A stretch of 7,647 bases of DNA from Halobacteriales archaeon QH_10_67_13 (GCA_003021335.1 PXQL01000050.1:9552-17198), one strand, 5' to 3'; positions 1 to 5,618 are shown, counted from the first letter of the stretch. Program-made: numbers and translations. The notes: generated from the sequence alone by a model not told the origin.

Positions 1-20
1 CGGCCGGTGTAGATCTTCAT
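1..20 (-). CDS. Start of cob(I)alamin adenosyltransferase (PduO type), partial
   Basis: Only the first six codons and part of a seventh are inside the window, read on the minus strand from an ATG whose first base is 20. They give MKIYTG followed by a codon beginning CG (Arg). MKIYTGRGD is the typical N-terminus of PduO-type ATP:cob(I)alamin adenosyltransferase, which transfers the adenosyl group of ATP to cob(I)alamin to make coenzyme B12 in the cytoplasm. The start is supported by a TATA-like box about 24-29 bases upstream, the spacing of leaderless haloarchaeal transcripts. The identification rests on very few residues plus that spacing, so it is probable rather than certain. The gene is divergent from the small zinc protein to its right. 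Confidence 0.6.
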
Positions 21-43
21 GCCTCCGCTCGAGGCGAGCCGAA

Positions 44-49
44 CTTAAC
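44..49 (-). promoter_or_regulatory. TATA-like box for the adenosyltransferase gene
   Basis: On the minus strand this reads GTTAAG, centred about 27 bases before the ATG at base 20. That is the haloarchaeal core-promoter position for a transcript starting at or next to the start codon. Two overlapping short inverted repeats (GCCTC/GAGGC at 21-35 and GCTCG/CGAGC at 27-39) fill the gap between box and start. A second AT-rich box, TTTATA at 68-73, lies farther out and could serve either direction. Confidence 0.4.
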
Positions 50-79
50 GCCACCGTCCCCGGGCCCTTTATACGTCAG

Positions 80-110
80 CTGTCGTAAACAGATTTAAGT
101 TCTGTCGTAA
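80..110 (+). repeat. Direct repeat CTGTCGTAA flanking a promoter box
   Basis: The nonamer CTGTCGTAA occurs at 80-88 and again at 102-110. The start-to-start distance is 22 bp, about two helical turns, so both copies face the same side of the DNA. The TATA-like box at 94-99 sits between them. This arrangement suggests a paired operator for a dimeric or cooperatively binding regulator of the gene starting at 125. No regulator is identified. Confidence 0.5.
94..99 (+). promoter_or_regulatory. TATA-like box for the small zinc protein gene
   Basis: TTTAAG lies 26-31 bases before the ATG at 125, the usual place for a haloarchaeal TATA box driving a leaderless transcript. No Shine-Dalgarno sequence precedes the ATG, which fits. 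The asparagine-synthetase-like gene downstream has no recognisable box of its own, so this promoter probably serves both genes. Confidence 0.5.
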
Positions 111-124
111 TCTTCGTTTTAGTA

Positions 125-271
125 ATGACACACGTACCCGACGCGACCGACGATCAACGCGGGACGCTCCCGGAACTGGTCTGTCCACACTGTGGCGGCA
201 CACTCGACCGACGCAGCCAATCGACGGTCTGTCTCGACTGCAACCACGTCCCCAGACACGGCGCCGACTGA
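125..271 (+). CDS. Small zinc-ribbon protein (48 aa)
   Basis: A 48-residue protein with two cysteine knuckles, CPHC at residues 20-23 followed by GG and CLDC at residues 36-39, spaced as for one structural zinc ion. This is the layout of the small CPxCG-related zinc-finger proteins that are abundant in haloarchaea. Most have no assigned function and may bind nucleic acid or protein partners. The N-terminal 15 residues are polar and acidic, and there is no signal peptide or membrane segment. The ATG start is supported by the TATA-like box 26-31 bases upstream. The gene precedes the asparagine-synthetase-like gene by 90 bases on the same strand and is probably co-transcribed with it. The motif is clear; the role is unknown. 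Confidence 0.83.
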   Translation: MTHVPDATDDQRGTLPELVCPHCGGTLDRRSQSTVCLDCNHVPRHGAD

Positions 272-361
272 CGTGCCCAAAGCGCCGCCGGGGCGAGGTG
301 TCGACCAGCTGGACGCTCGGCCCGTGAGAGTGGTGTCCTGTTCGACACACAGAGCCCGGGC

Positions 362-1369
362 GTGATCCGCGGCGCCGCGGCCTCGACGGTCGAGCGGGCG
401 CTCCGGGAGAGGGATCCGCTGCCGGGGACCGACGGGTTCGCGGGGGAGCTAGACGGTCGACTGGTGCGAGACGTTCTCGGGCGCGTGCCGCTGTTCGCCG
501 AGACCGACGGGACCGGCTGGAGCCACGATCCGACCGCGCTGGCGGCCCCGCGGCGCGTGCCGGCCGGGAGCGTGATCGAGGACGGCGACGCCCGACAGAT
601 CTGGGAGCTGCCCGCGCCGGATCCCGTCACGGATCGAACGGCGGCGGTCGAGGCGGTTCGGGACGCGCTCGATCGCGCGCTCGCAGGCGTCGACGACGAC
701 GGGCTGGCGGTCGCGTTCTCCGGGGGCGTCGACTCCGGGCTGCTGGCGGCGGCACTCGACGCACCATTATATACGGTCGGCTTCCCGGGGAGCCAGGATC
801 TCGAGAACGCCCGGTCGGCGGCTGCGCTGCTGGACCGCGAGCTGCGAGTCGTCGAGCTCGATCACGACCGGCTCGTCGAGGCGATCGAGCCGATCGTCGC
901 GGCGACCGGGCGGACGAACGCCATGGACGTCCAGATCGCGCTGCCGGTGTACCTCGTCGCCGCCCGGGCGGCCGCGGACGGGATCGACCGGCTCGCGCTC
1001 GGCCAGGGCGTCGACGAGCTGTTCGGCGGCTACGTGAAGGTCGCCGACGCGCCCGACGACCCGCGGGTCGAGGCCGATACGGTCCGGGGGGCCCGCCGTG
1101 AAACCGTCCGGACGCTGCCCGATCAGCTCGAACGCGACGGACTTGCCGTTCGCGCCGCTGGTGTCGCGCCGGTGACGCCGCTGGCCCACGACGCCGTGAT
1201 CGAGGCCGCACTCGCCCTCCCCGGCGAGCTGATCGTCGGCGACCGACGCAAGGAGGCCTTCCGCCGGGCGGCGAGCGAGTGGCTCCCTCCGGCAATCGCT
1301 GACCGGGACAAAACGGCCGTCCAGTACGGCAGCCTTGTCGCCCGCGAGCTCGACCGGCTCGCGCTCTGA
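362..1369 (+). CDS. Asparagine-synthetase-like ATP-pyrophosphatase without glutaminase domain (335 aa)
   Basis: The C-terminal synthetase half of the AsnB family is plain: the PP-loop SGGVDS at residues 120-125, a motif related to SGEGADELFGGY at 213-224, and a Lys-rich segment at about 296-318 ending in RDKTAVQYGS. The family binds ATP, adenylates a carboxylate such as aspartate and displaces AMP with ammonia. The first 110 residues resemble only the last part of a class II glutaminase domain (RLVRDVLGRVPLF, VPAG). There is no N-terminal catalytic Cys, so the enzyme would need free ammonia or a partner. The motif at 213-224 has Gln215 where AsnB has Glu. Full AsnB is above 500 residues. The start is a GTG, and no better start lies between it and the in-frame stop at 269-271. 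The real substrate is uncertain; asparagine synthesis is only one option. Confidence 0.85.
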   Translation: MIRGAAASTVERALRERDPLPGTDGFAGELDGRLVRDVLGRVPLFAETDGTGWSHDPTALAAPRRVPAGSVIEDGDARQIWELPAPDPVTDRTAAVEAVRDALDRALAGVDDDGLAVAFSGGVDSGLLAAALDAPLYTVGFPGSQDLENARSAAALLDRELRVVELDHDRLVEAIEPIVAATGRTNAMDVQIALPVYLVAARAAADGIDRLALGQGVDELFGGYVKVADAPDDPRVEADTVRGARRETVRTLPDQLERDGLAVRAAGVAPVTPLAHDAVIEAALALPGELIVGDRRKEAFRRAASEWLPPAIADRDKTAVQYGSLVARELDRLAL

Positions 1370-1585
1370 ACGTATCGGACTGGTAGTATATCGGGAAATC
1401 GAATAATCGACGCGTTGTATCCCCCAGCTGACTTTTCGGTCGGCGTTCGCTGCCGCGCCGTTCGGTCGGGTGGCCCGTGACCGCCGTTGGTCTGTTTTCC
1501 GTCTGCTTGCGGCCCACAAGTTCGTCGCTCGCCGTCCGTGTGGGCACAGAGTATTGCCGGCTTGGTGGCCAGTTCATTTCTGATA
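1370..1585. other. Intergenic spacer, no gene seen
   Basis: This is most of the 262-base gap between the asparagine-synthetase-like gene and the PadR gene. Open frames crossing it have poor codon usage and no recognisable protein sequence. It is AT-richer than its surroundings, with an AT-rich patch (GTATATCGGGAAATCGAATAA) near 1387-1407. That patch could act as a promoter or 3' end, but no gene starts at the right distance on either strand. Confidence 0.5.
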
Positions 1586-1605
1586 CACAACACTTAATAT
1601 TTGTG
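1586..1605 (+). promoter_or_regulatory. PadR promoter with dyad-symmetric candidate operator
   Basis: The box TTAATAT at 1594-1600 lies 32-38 bases before the PadR ATG, so transcription would start a few bases ahead of the start codon. The box sits inside an inverted repeat: CACAA at 1586-1590 and TTGTG at 1601-1605, with TTAA at the exact centre (1594-1597). A second symmetric element, CAGTAACTG, follows at 1608-1616. PadR proteins are dimeric winged-helix repressors that often bind near their own promoter, so this is a likely autoregulatory operator. The link is inferred from position. Confidence 0.5.
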
Positions 1606-1631
1606 AACAGTAACTGCTACGTGGAATTACG

Positions 1632-1892
1632 ATGTACGATCTCACGCACTTCCAACGTGATCTGTTGTACGTGATCGCCGGCAAAGACAAGCCCCACGGG
1701 CTCGCGATCAAAGACGAACTCGAGGAGTACTACGAGGGCGAGATCCACCACGGTCGGCTGTACCCGAACCTCGACGAGCTCGTCGAGAAGGGCCAGCGCG
1801 ACCGGCGGACAAACTTCTACAGTCTCACCAGCCGCGGCCGGCGCGAGATCGAGGCCCGCCGGGACTGGGAACAACAGTACGTCGAAGTGTGA
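1632..1892 (+). CDS. PadR family transcriptional regulator (86 aa)
   Basis: A winged-helix DNA-binding protein of the haloarchaeal PadR type, recognised from MYDLTHFQRDLLYVIAG, KPHGLAIKDELEEYY, the recognition helix IHHGRLYPNLDELVEKG (about residues 38-54) and the wing QRDRRTNFYSLTSRGRREIEAR (about 55-76). It would act as a dimeric cytoplasmic transcription factor. Relatives as I remember them read LVxKGLVEKGQRDRRTN in the middle; here there is a single LVEKG, so about five residues between recognition helix and wing are missing. Relatives are about 90 residues long. The start is set by the conserved MYDLT and by the promoter upstream. Its own promoter carries a dyad, suggesting autoregulation. 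The target genes are unknown. Confidence 0.88.
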   Translation: MYDLTHFQRDLLYVIAGKDKPHGLAIKDELEEYYEGEIHHGRLYPNLDELVEKGQRDRRTNFYSLTSRGRREIEARRDWEQQYVEV

Positions 1893-1960
1893 TTTCATCC
1901 TCGCGCTAAAGCGGGACTGTCTCCGCACGTTCGCGTGAACACCCGGATGTTCTCCTCGGA
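1893..1960. other. Convergent gap with short hairpins
   Basis: This lies between the PadR stop and the stop of the opposing small membrane protein gene. It contains a 4-bp hairpin with a TTCG loop (CACG at 1926-1929, CGTG at 1934-1937) and a CGC-TAAA-GCG element near 1904-1913. It may form the 3' ends of both transcripts. There is no clear T-tract on either strand, so a terminator call is weak. The TCATCCTCGCGCTAAAGCG segment also resembles the end hairpins of haloarchaeal IS200/IS605-type elements. Confidence 0.25.
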
Positions 1961-2137
1961 TCACCGGTACAGCAGGCCGACGTCCAGGACGAAGATCGGA
2001 ACCAGCCACCACAGCAGCCGGTTGGCCGCCGAGAGAACTCCCGGCGGGGCCGAGACGGGTCCGTAGGCGGCTCCGACGAGGAGGAGAAAGGCACAGAGAG
2101 ACCATGGTGACCGCGTCGGCGGATCCGCGTCCACCAC
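1961..2137 (-). CDS. Small two-helix membrane protein (58 aa), function unknown
   Basis: This reading frame has no ATG and is easy to overlook. It starts at GTG (2135-2137, or the next codon, GTG at 2132-2134), because an in-frame stop lies just upstream. After a polar N-terminus (VDADPPTRSP) come a hydrophobic helix at about residues 12-25, a proline/glycine turn (GPVSAPPG), NR, and a second helix at about 41-56 (LLWWLVPIFVLDVGLLY), ending in Tyr-Arg. Third codon positions from about residue 13 on are overwhelmingly G or C, as in the neighbouring genes, and the frame encodes sensible membrane sequence where the two alternative frames do not. It lies 68 bases behind the 107-residue protein gene on the same strand and is probably co-transcribed with it. 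I do not recognise the family. Confidence 0.65.
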   Translation of the reverse strand: MVDADPPTRSPWSLCAFLLLVGAAYGPVSAPPGVLSAANRLLWWLVPIFVLDVGLLYR

Positions 2138-2205
2138 CGTCTGGTGTCCATCCCCGCGTCAGTACTCGCCGGACCGTGATCAATCGCCGTGCTCTCGGGA
2201 GCCGC

Positions 2206-2529
2206 TCAGAACTGGTACCGCCGGTCCTCGTTTTGCTGGGGCTGTGGGAAGTCGCCGGCCATCTCGTCGTAGGTCATCCCTGATAAGTACTCGTCGTAGG
2301 TCGTGTCGAACCCGCTGCGCAGGTGGAAATCGAGCTTGCCGGTGTCGACGGTCGTCTGAAAGAGCATGTGGACCGCCCGCCGGACCAGCTCGTCGGGCTC
2401 TTCCGGGTCCAGGGCGACCGAGAGCATCGCCAGCTCGTTGCGTGTCTCTCGGTCTAACTCGACGTCTAATTGCTCGCCCAGCTCGGAGTAGCGATCGGTG
2501 ACCGACTCCGAGAGTTCTTCGAGGCTCAT
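2206..2529 (-). CDS. Conserved haloarchaeal protein of unknown function (107 aa)
   Basis: A soluble acidic protein starting MSLEELSESV. It has a helical middle (TRNELAMLSVALD, then ELVRRAVHMLFQTTVDTGKLDFHLR at about 48-71), a segment DTTYDEYLSGMTYDEM, and an ending in FPQPQQNEDRRYQF. The sequence feels familiar as a haloarchaeal conserved hypothetical, but I cannot attach a named domain. There are no cysteine clusters, signal peptide or membrane helices. The frame stays open upstream as far as 2652. I chose the ATG at 2527-2529 because the upstream extension is arginine-rich and low in acidic residues, unlike the rest. The gene is divergent from the MBL-fold gene and is followed by the small membrane protein gene. 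Confidence 0.8.
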   Translation of the reverse strand: MSLEELSESVTDRYSELGEQLDVELDRETRNELAMLSVALDPEEPDELVRRAVHMLFQTTVDTGKLDFHLRSGFDTTYDEYLSGMTYDEMAGDFPQPQQNEDRRYQF

Positions 2530-2637
2530 GGGTTGAGTTGTGCGCTCGCGTCCAAACCGCTTTCGTCCGCGCTTGGTCGCCCTTTCCGGACCGACGCCGG
2601 CCGCGACAGCTATGAGTCTCGAAGACAACGGTCGCGT
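2530..2637. promoter_or_regulatory. Divergent promoter region
   Basis: This 108-base gap separates the leftward 107-residue protein gene from the rightward MBL-fold gene. Both boxes are weak. Leftward, GGTTTGGA on the minus strand (2551-2558) sits 22-29 bases before the ATG. Rightward, TATGAG at 2611-2616 sits 22-27 bases before the ATG at 2638. Neither gene has a Shine-Dalgarno sequence, so leaderless transcription from this gap is likely, but the exact boxes are uncertain. Confidence 0.3.
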
Positions 2638-3323
2638 ATGACGATCCAACACGGGGGGCTGACGATCGACTGGTTCGGGTACGCGACCGTCCGGCTCGCG
2701 ACCCCGGAGACGACGGTCTACCTCGACCCCGGCCGGTACGGCGCGCCGACGCGGCCTTCGTCACTCACGTCCACCACTACGACCCCGACGGGATCGACCG
2801 CGTCGTGGCACCCGACGGGACCGTCGTCGCCTTCGAGGGCATCAATCCCCGGGACGGGTCCCGCGAGCTGCCCAGGCTCGCGGAGCTGTCCCGGCCCGTC
2901 GAGACCGTCGGCCACGAGGACGAGGGCGTCGCCGCCGTGCCGTTCTGGACGGTGCCCGCCTACAACGAGCCGGAGGGCCCGCACACGCGATCGGACGGGA
3001 CCCCCTACCACCGGGAGGGACTGGGCTGTGGCTTCCTGCTGTCGATCGGCGGCCTGCGCGTGTTCTGGCCCGGCGACGCGGACGTACTCCCGGGCCACGC
3101 CGAGCTCGACGTCGACGTCTTTCTGCCGCCGATCGGCGGCGCGTTCACCATGGATCGCCGCGAGGCCGCCGAGCTCGCGGCGGAGCTGTCCCCGGAGCTC
3201 GTAGTGCCGATCCATTACAACACCTTCGGGGCGCTCGAGACCGACTCGCGGGCCTTCGCGGCCGATGTCGCGGGCGCGGGCGTGCCGGTCGCACTCGACG
3301 AATCGGGACCGAGAAGAGAGTAG
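2638..3323 (+). pseudogene. MBL-fold metallohydrolase (UlaG-like), frameshifted
   Basis: The first 35 codons from ATG 2638 give MTIQHGGLTIDWFGYATVRL and then VYLDPGRYG, the standard start of a UlaG-like metallo-beta-lactamase-fold protein. From about 2742 the family sequence continues one frame back: ADAAFVTHVHHYDPDGIDRV, later FLLSIGGLRVFWPGDADVL, DVFLPPIGGAFTMDRREAAEL and VVPIHYNTF, ending at TAG 3321-3323. Joining the two frames gives about 229 residues, a normal length. One missing base (or a loss of 1+3n) near 2740-2745 explains it, inside the perfect palindrome CGGCGCGCCG at 2739-2748. The break falls just before the metal motif, so neither part alone would be active. The metal motif reads HVHHYD rather than the canonical HxHxDH. 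This may be a true pseudogene or a sequencing error in a GC palindrome. Confidence 0.75.
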
Positions 3324-3332
3324 GGAAAAGGA

Positions 3333-3338
3333 AATTAT
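3333..3338 (+). promoter_or_regulatory. TATA-like box for the M24 gene
   Basis: AATTAT lies 24-29 bases before the ATG at 3362, in an A-rich patch directly after the stop of the MBL-fold gene, so the M24 gene probably has its own leaderless promoter. Between box and start is a GC-rich inverted repeat, GGCCC at 3342-3346 and GGGCC at 3355-3359, which could be an operator or a chance feature of high GC. Confidence 0.5.
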
Positions 3339-3361
3339 CCCGGCCCGCCCAACCGGGGCCC

Positions 3362-4522
3362 ATGACGACGCGACTGCCCGACGGCGAGTACGAGTCCCGA
3401 CTCGCGACCGTCCGCGACCGCCTCGCGGAGACCGACGCCGACGCCGCCGGCTGGTTCGGCGCGACGAGCATCGGCTATCTCACCGGCTTTCACCACATCC
3501 AGACCGAACGGCCCGTCCTGCTCGTCGTCACGCCGGAAACGACCGGGATCGTCGTCCCGCGACTCGAACGCGAGCGGGTCGCGCCGAACCCCCGGATCGA
3601 CGCGGTCGAGACGTACTTCGATTACCCGGGCGGGGAGCCGATTGCGACCGCCCTCAATCTGCTCGAGGAGCTCGGCGTCGACCGGCTCGCCGCCGACGCC
3701 GAGGGCGCCCCGGGGACGATGGGCTACGAGGGACCGCCGCTCTCTGAGCATGTCGCCGTCGAGACCCAGTCGTGGGTCGACCGGATGCGGTGGGCAAAAT
3801 CCGCGGCCGAGATCGACCTGATCCGCGAATCCGCTCGGTGGGGCAACCTCGCTCACCGGTATCTCGCCGACGAGCTCGCGGTTGGAGCCCATCCGGCGAC
3901 GGTCAGCCAGCGGGCCTCGCTGCGGGGCTCGCGGGCGATGCTCGACGCTCTCGGGGAGCAGTACGTTCCCCGGACGCGGGGCTCTGGCCCGGCCCACGCC
4001 GGGTTCATCTCCGGGCCGCAGACCCGGTTGCCCCACGGCCACACCGCGAACCGCCGGCTCGAGTACGGGGACGTCATCATTACCGGCGCCAGTGCCGACG
4101 TCGACGGGTATCACTCCGAGCTCGAGCGGACGATGTTTCTCGGCGACGCGACCGACGAACACCGGCATTACTTCGAGCTCATGCATGAGGCCCAGACCAT
4201 CGCCATCGAGGCGCTCGGGCCGGGCGTGGAGCTTGCGAGCGTCGACCGGGCGGTCTGGGAGTATTTCGAGGAGCAGGGCGTGACCGACCTGGCCCAACAC
4301 CACGTCGGGCACAACATCGGCATGGGCGGGCACGAACCGCCCTACATCGACCGTGGCAACGACGTCGAGATGGCCCCGGGCCACGTCTACACCATCGAGC
4401 CCGGGATCTACACCGAGACGGCCGGCTACCGCCACTCCGATACCGTCGCCGTCACCGAGGACGGCACCGAGCGGCTGACCTACTTCCCGCGCTCGCTCGA
4501 AGACAACATCGTCGACGTCTGA
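3362..4522 (+). CDS. M24 family protein (Xaa-Pro peptidase/creatinase-like, 386 aa)
   Basis: It has the two-domain layout of aminopeptidase P, prolidase and creatinase: an N-terminal creatinase-like domain (about 10-135, with SIGYLTGFHHIQTERPVLL) and a C-terminal pita-bread domain (about 145-380). Visible landmarks are LPHGHT at 223-228, the strand GDVIITGASADVDGYHSELERT at 236-257, GHNIGMGGHEPPY at 316-328, TIEPGIY at 344-350 and YRHSDTVAVTEDG at 356-368. Canonical metallopeptidases coordinate metal through Asp, Asp, His, Glu and Glu. Here the aligned positions are Gly242, Glu253, His317, Glu346 and Ser359, so only two are unchanged. This fits a creatinase-like or other non-canonical M24 hydrolase better than a standard Xaa-Pro peptidase. 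It appears soluble and cytoplasmic. Its stop is one base from the stop of the opposing top6A gene. Confidence 0.85.
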   Translation: MTTRLPDGEYESRLATVRDRLAETDADAAGWFGATSIGYLTGFHHIQTERPVLLVVTPETTGIVVPRLERERVAPNPRIDAVETYFDYPGGEPIATALNLLEELGVDRLAADAEGAPGTMGYEGPPLSEHVAVETQSWVDRMRWAKSAAEIDLIRESARWGNLAHRYLADELAVGAHPATVSQRASLRGSRAMLDALGEQYVPRTRGSGPAHAGFISGPQTRLPHGHTANRRLEYGDVIITGASADVDGYHSELERTMFLGDATDEHRHYFELMHEAQTIAIEALGPGVELASVDRAVWEYFEEQGVTDLAQHHVGHNIGMGGHEPPYIDRGNDVEMAPGHVYTIEPGIYTETAGYRHSDTVAVTEDGTERLTYFPRSLEDNIVDV

Positions 4523-4523
4523 G

Positions 4524-5618
4524 CTAGATTACGCCCATCGTCGAGAGCCGATCGGGCAGGTAGGTGTCGGTCACGAAATCCAGCCCCCGAGAGGCCAGTG
4601 ACTGCTGTTCTGACTTTTTCTCGATGTCGAGCTGCAGCTCGATCTGTTCCTCCCAGAACTCCGTCTGGAACCGCGGGTCCTCGAGCTCGGACTCAAGTGC
4701 GTTCACGTCCGAGTCGCTGAGCGGGTCAGTCGGGAGGTCGTACTCGACGATGTCCTGCGGTCGGACGCCGACGAACTGGGCCTCGGGGGTTGTCAGGTAC
4801 GCAGACAGGTGTGCGCTCTTGATCGAGCCGTACGCGACCGAGCCGTAGATCCGGTAGCTCCAGGGATCACCGTCGGTAAAGACCGTCACTGGCAGATCCA
4901 GTTCGTCCTGGAACCGCTTGGTGAGCCGGCGGGTCGCCCGGGCGGGCTGGCCTTTCAGGTGGACGATCAGGGCGTCGTAGTCCTCGTCGAAGCCGTTCTC
5001 GACCAGTCGGTCGCGCATGCCGCCGGTCTCGACGGCCAAGACAAACTTGGCGTCGTGATCGAGAAACTCGATCGTGTCGGGGTTGTTCGGGATCTGATAG
5101 CCGCCCTCGCCGACGTCTTCCTGGCAGTGGATCACCCGCTCACCCCGGCGGGTCTGCTCGCGGAGCTCAAGCGGGCCCATCACGGTCGCGCCCGACTCCT
5201 CGGGGCGCATGTGAAACTCCTCGCGGGTCGTCTCGAGGACGATCTCTAAGTCCTCGATCAGCTGGTTTGACTCGTCCTGGCTCGAGAACTGCGCCTCGTC
5301 GACATCCCAGGATTCCGAGAGGTAATACAGCTCTCGCAGCGTCGAGGAGCGGTCCTCCGCGAGCTGGGTCTCGAGGAACTCGACCGCGTAGGCGGCTTTC
5401 AGCAGCTTCTGGGCGCCGCCGATGGTCTTTGCCGTGCGCGTCGACGTGCGGTCGCCGTACACCCAGACGTTCTCCTCCTCGTCGTACTCGATGTTGCTTT
5501 TCGTCCGCGTGGGCAGCTCCATGCGGGGCACGTCGCCTTCGGCGAACTGGTCGTAGAACTGTTCTGCGAGGTCGAGCAGCCGAGCCTGCGTGTCCTCGGC
5601 CGTGACTGTCTTGCTCAT
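4524..5618 (-). CDS. top6A: DNA topoisomerase VI subunit A (364 aa)
   Basis: Subunit A of the archaeal type IIB topoisomerase (Spo11 homologue), which cuts both DNA strands through a tyrosine link while subunit B supplies ATP-driven clamping. The winged-helix 5Y-CAP region contains [12 protein letters not shown] with the Tyr98-Tyr99 pair holding the catalytic tyrosine. The Toprim domain shows the metal-binding Glu197 in [11 protein letters not shown] and the DxD pair Asp249/Asp251 in [15 protein letters not shown]. Length is normal for the family. The ATG at 5616-5618 is chosen over the longer open frame because the extension is an arginine/histidine-rich overlap with top6B. The start overlaps the top6B stop by four bases (ATGA), implying translational coupling and balanced A2B2 assembly. 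Confidence 0.97.
   Translation of the reverse strand: MSKTVTAEDTQARLLDLAEQFYDQFAEGDVPRMELPTRTKSNIEYDEEENVWVYGDRTSTRTAKTIGGAQKLLKAAYAVEFLETQLAEDRSSTLRELYYLSESWDVDEAQFSSQDESNQLIEDLEIVLETTREEFHMRPEESGATVMGPLELREQTRRGERVIHCQEDVGEGGYQIPNNPDTIEFLDHDAKFVLAVETGGMRDRLVENGFDEDYDALIVHLKGQPARATRRLTKRFQDELDLPVTVFTDGDPWSYRIYGSVAYGSIKSAHLSAYLTTPEAQFVGVRPQDIVEYDLPTDPLSDSDVNALESELEDPRFQTEFWEEQIELQLDIEKKSEQQSLASRGLDFVTDTYLPDRLSTMGVI

Noticed and set aside
272..361. The zinc protein and synthetase frames are the same frame with only one TGA between them, suggesting a readthrough fusion
   Set aside because: The 30 intervening codons give low-quality Arg/Ser/Ala-rich sequence, and open frames this long are common at this GC content.
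772..778. TATATA-like stretch inside the synthetase gene
   Set aside because: It encodes the conserved LYTVG strand after the PP-loop, and no gene starts at a suitable distance downstream.
627..1593. Long minus-strand open frames over the synthetase gene and the following spacer
   Set aside because: They are arginine- and proline-rich shadows of the synthetase gene with no recognisable domain.
1477..1674. Forward 65-codon ORF running into the PadR start
   Set aside because: Cysteine- and serine-rich with poor codon bias, and it crosses the PadR promoter; the PadR frame explains its 3' part.
1906..2151. 81-codon minus-strand ORF starting with ATG over the small membrane protein
   Set aside because: Its product is Arg/Ser/Cys-rich, whereas the neighbouring frame (1961-2137) gives a coherent two-helix membrane protein with GC-biased third positions.
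2612..2641. Nine-codon ORF (MSLEDNGRV) overlapping the MBL-fold start by ATGA
   Set aside because: It looks like a coupled leader peptide, but the expected promoter box for the leaderless MBL-fold start covers its ATG. Short ORFs of this size arise by chance.
4564..5249. Forward open frames over top6A
   Set aside because: Antisense shadows of top6A, which is identified unambiguously on the minus strand.
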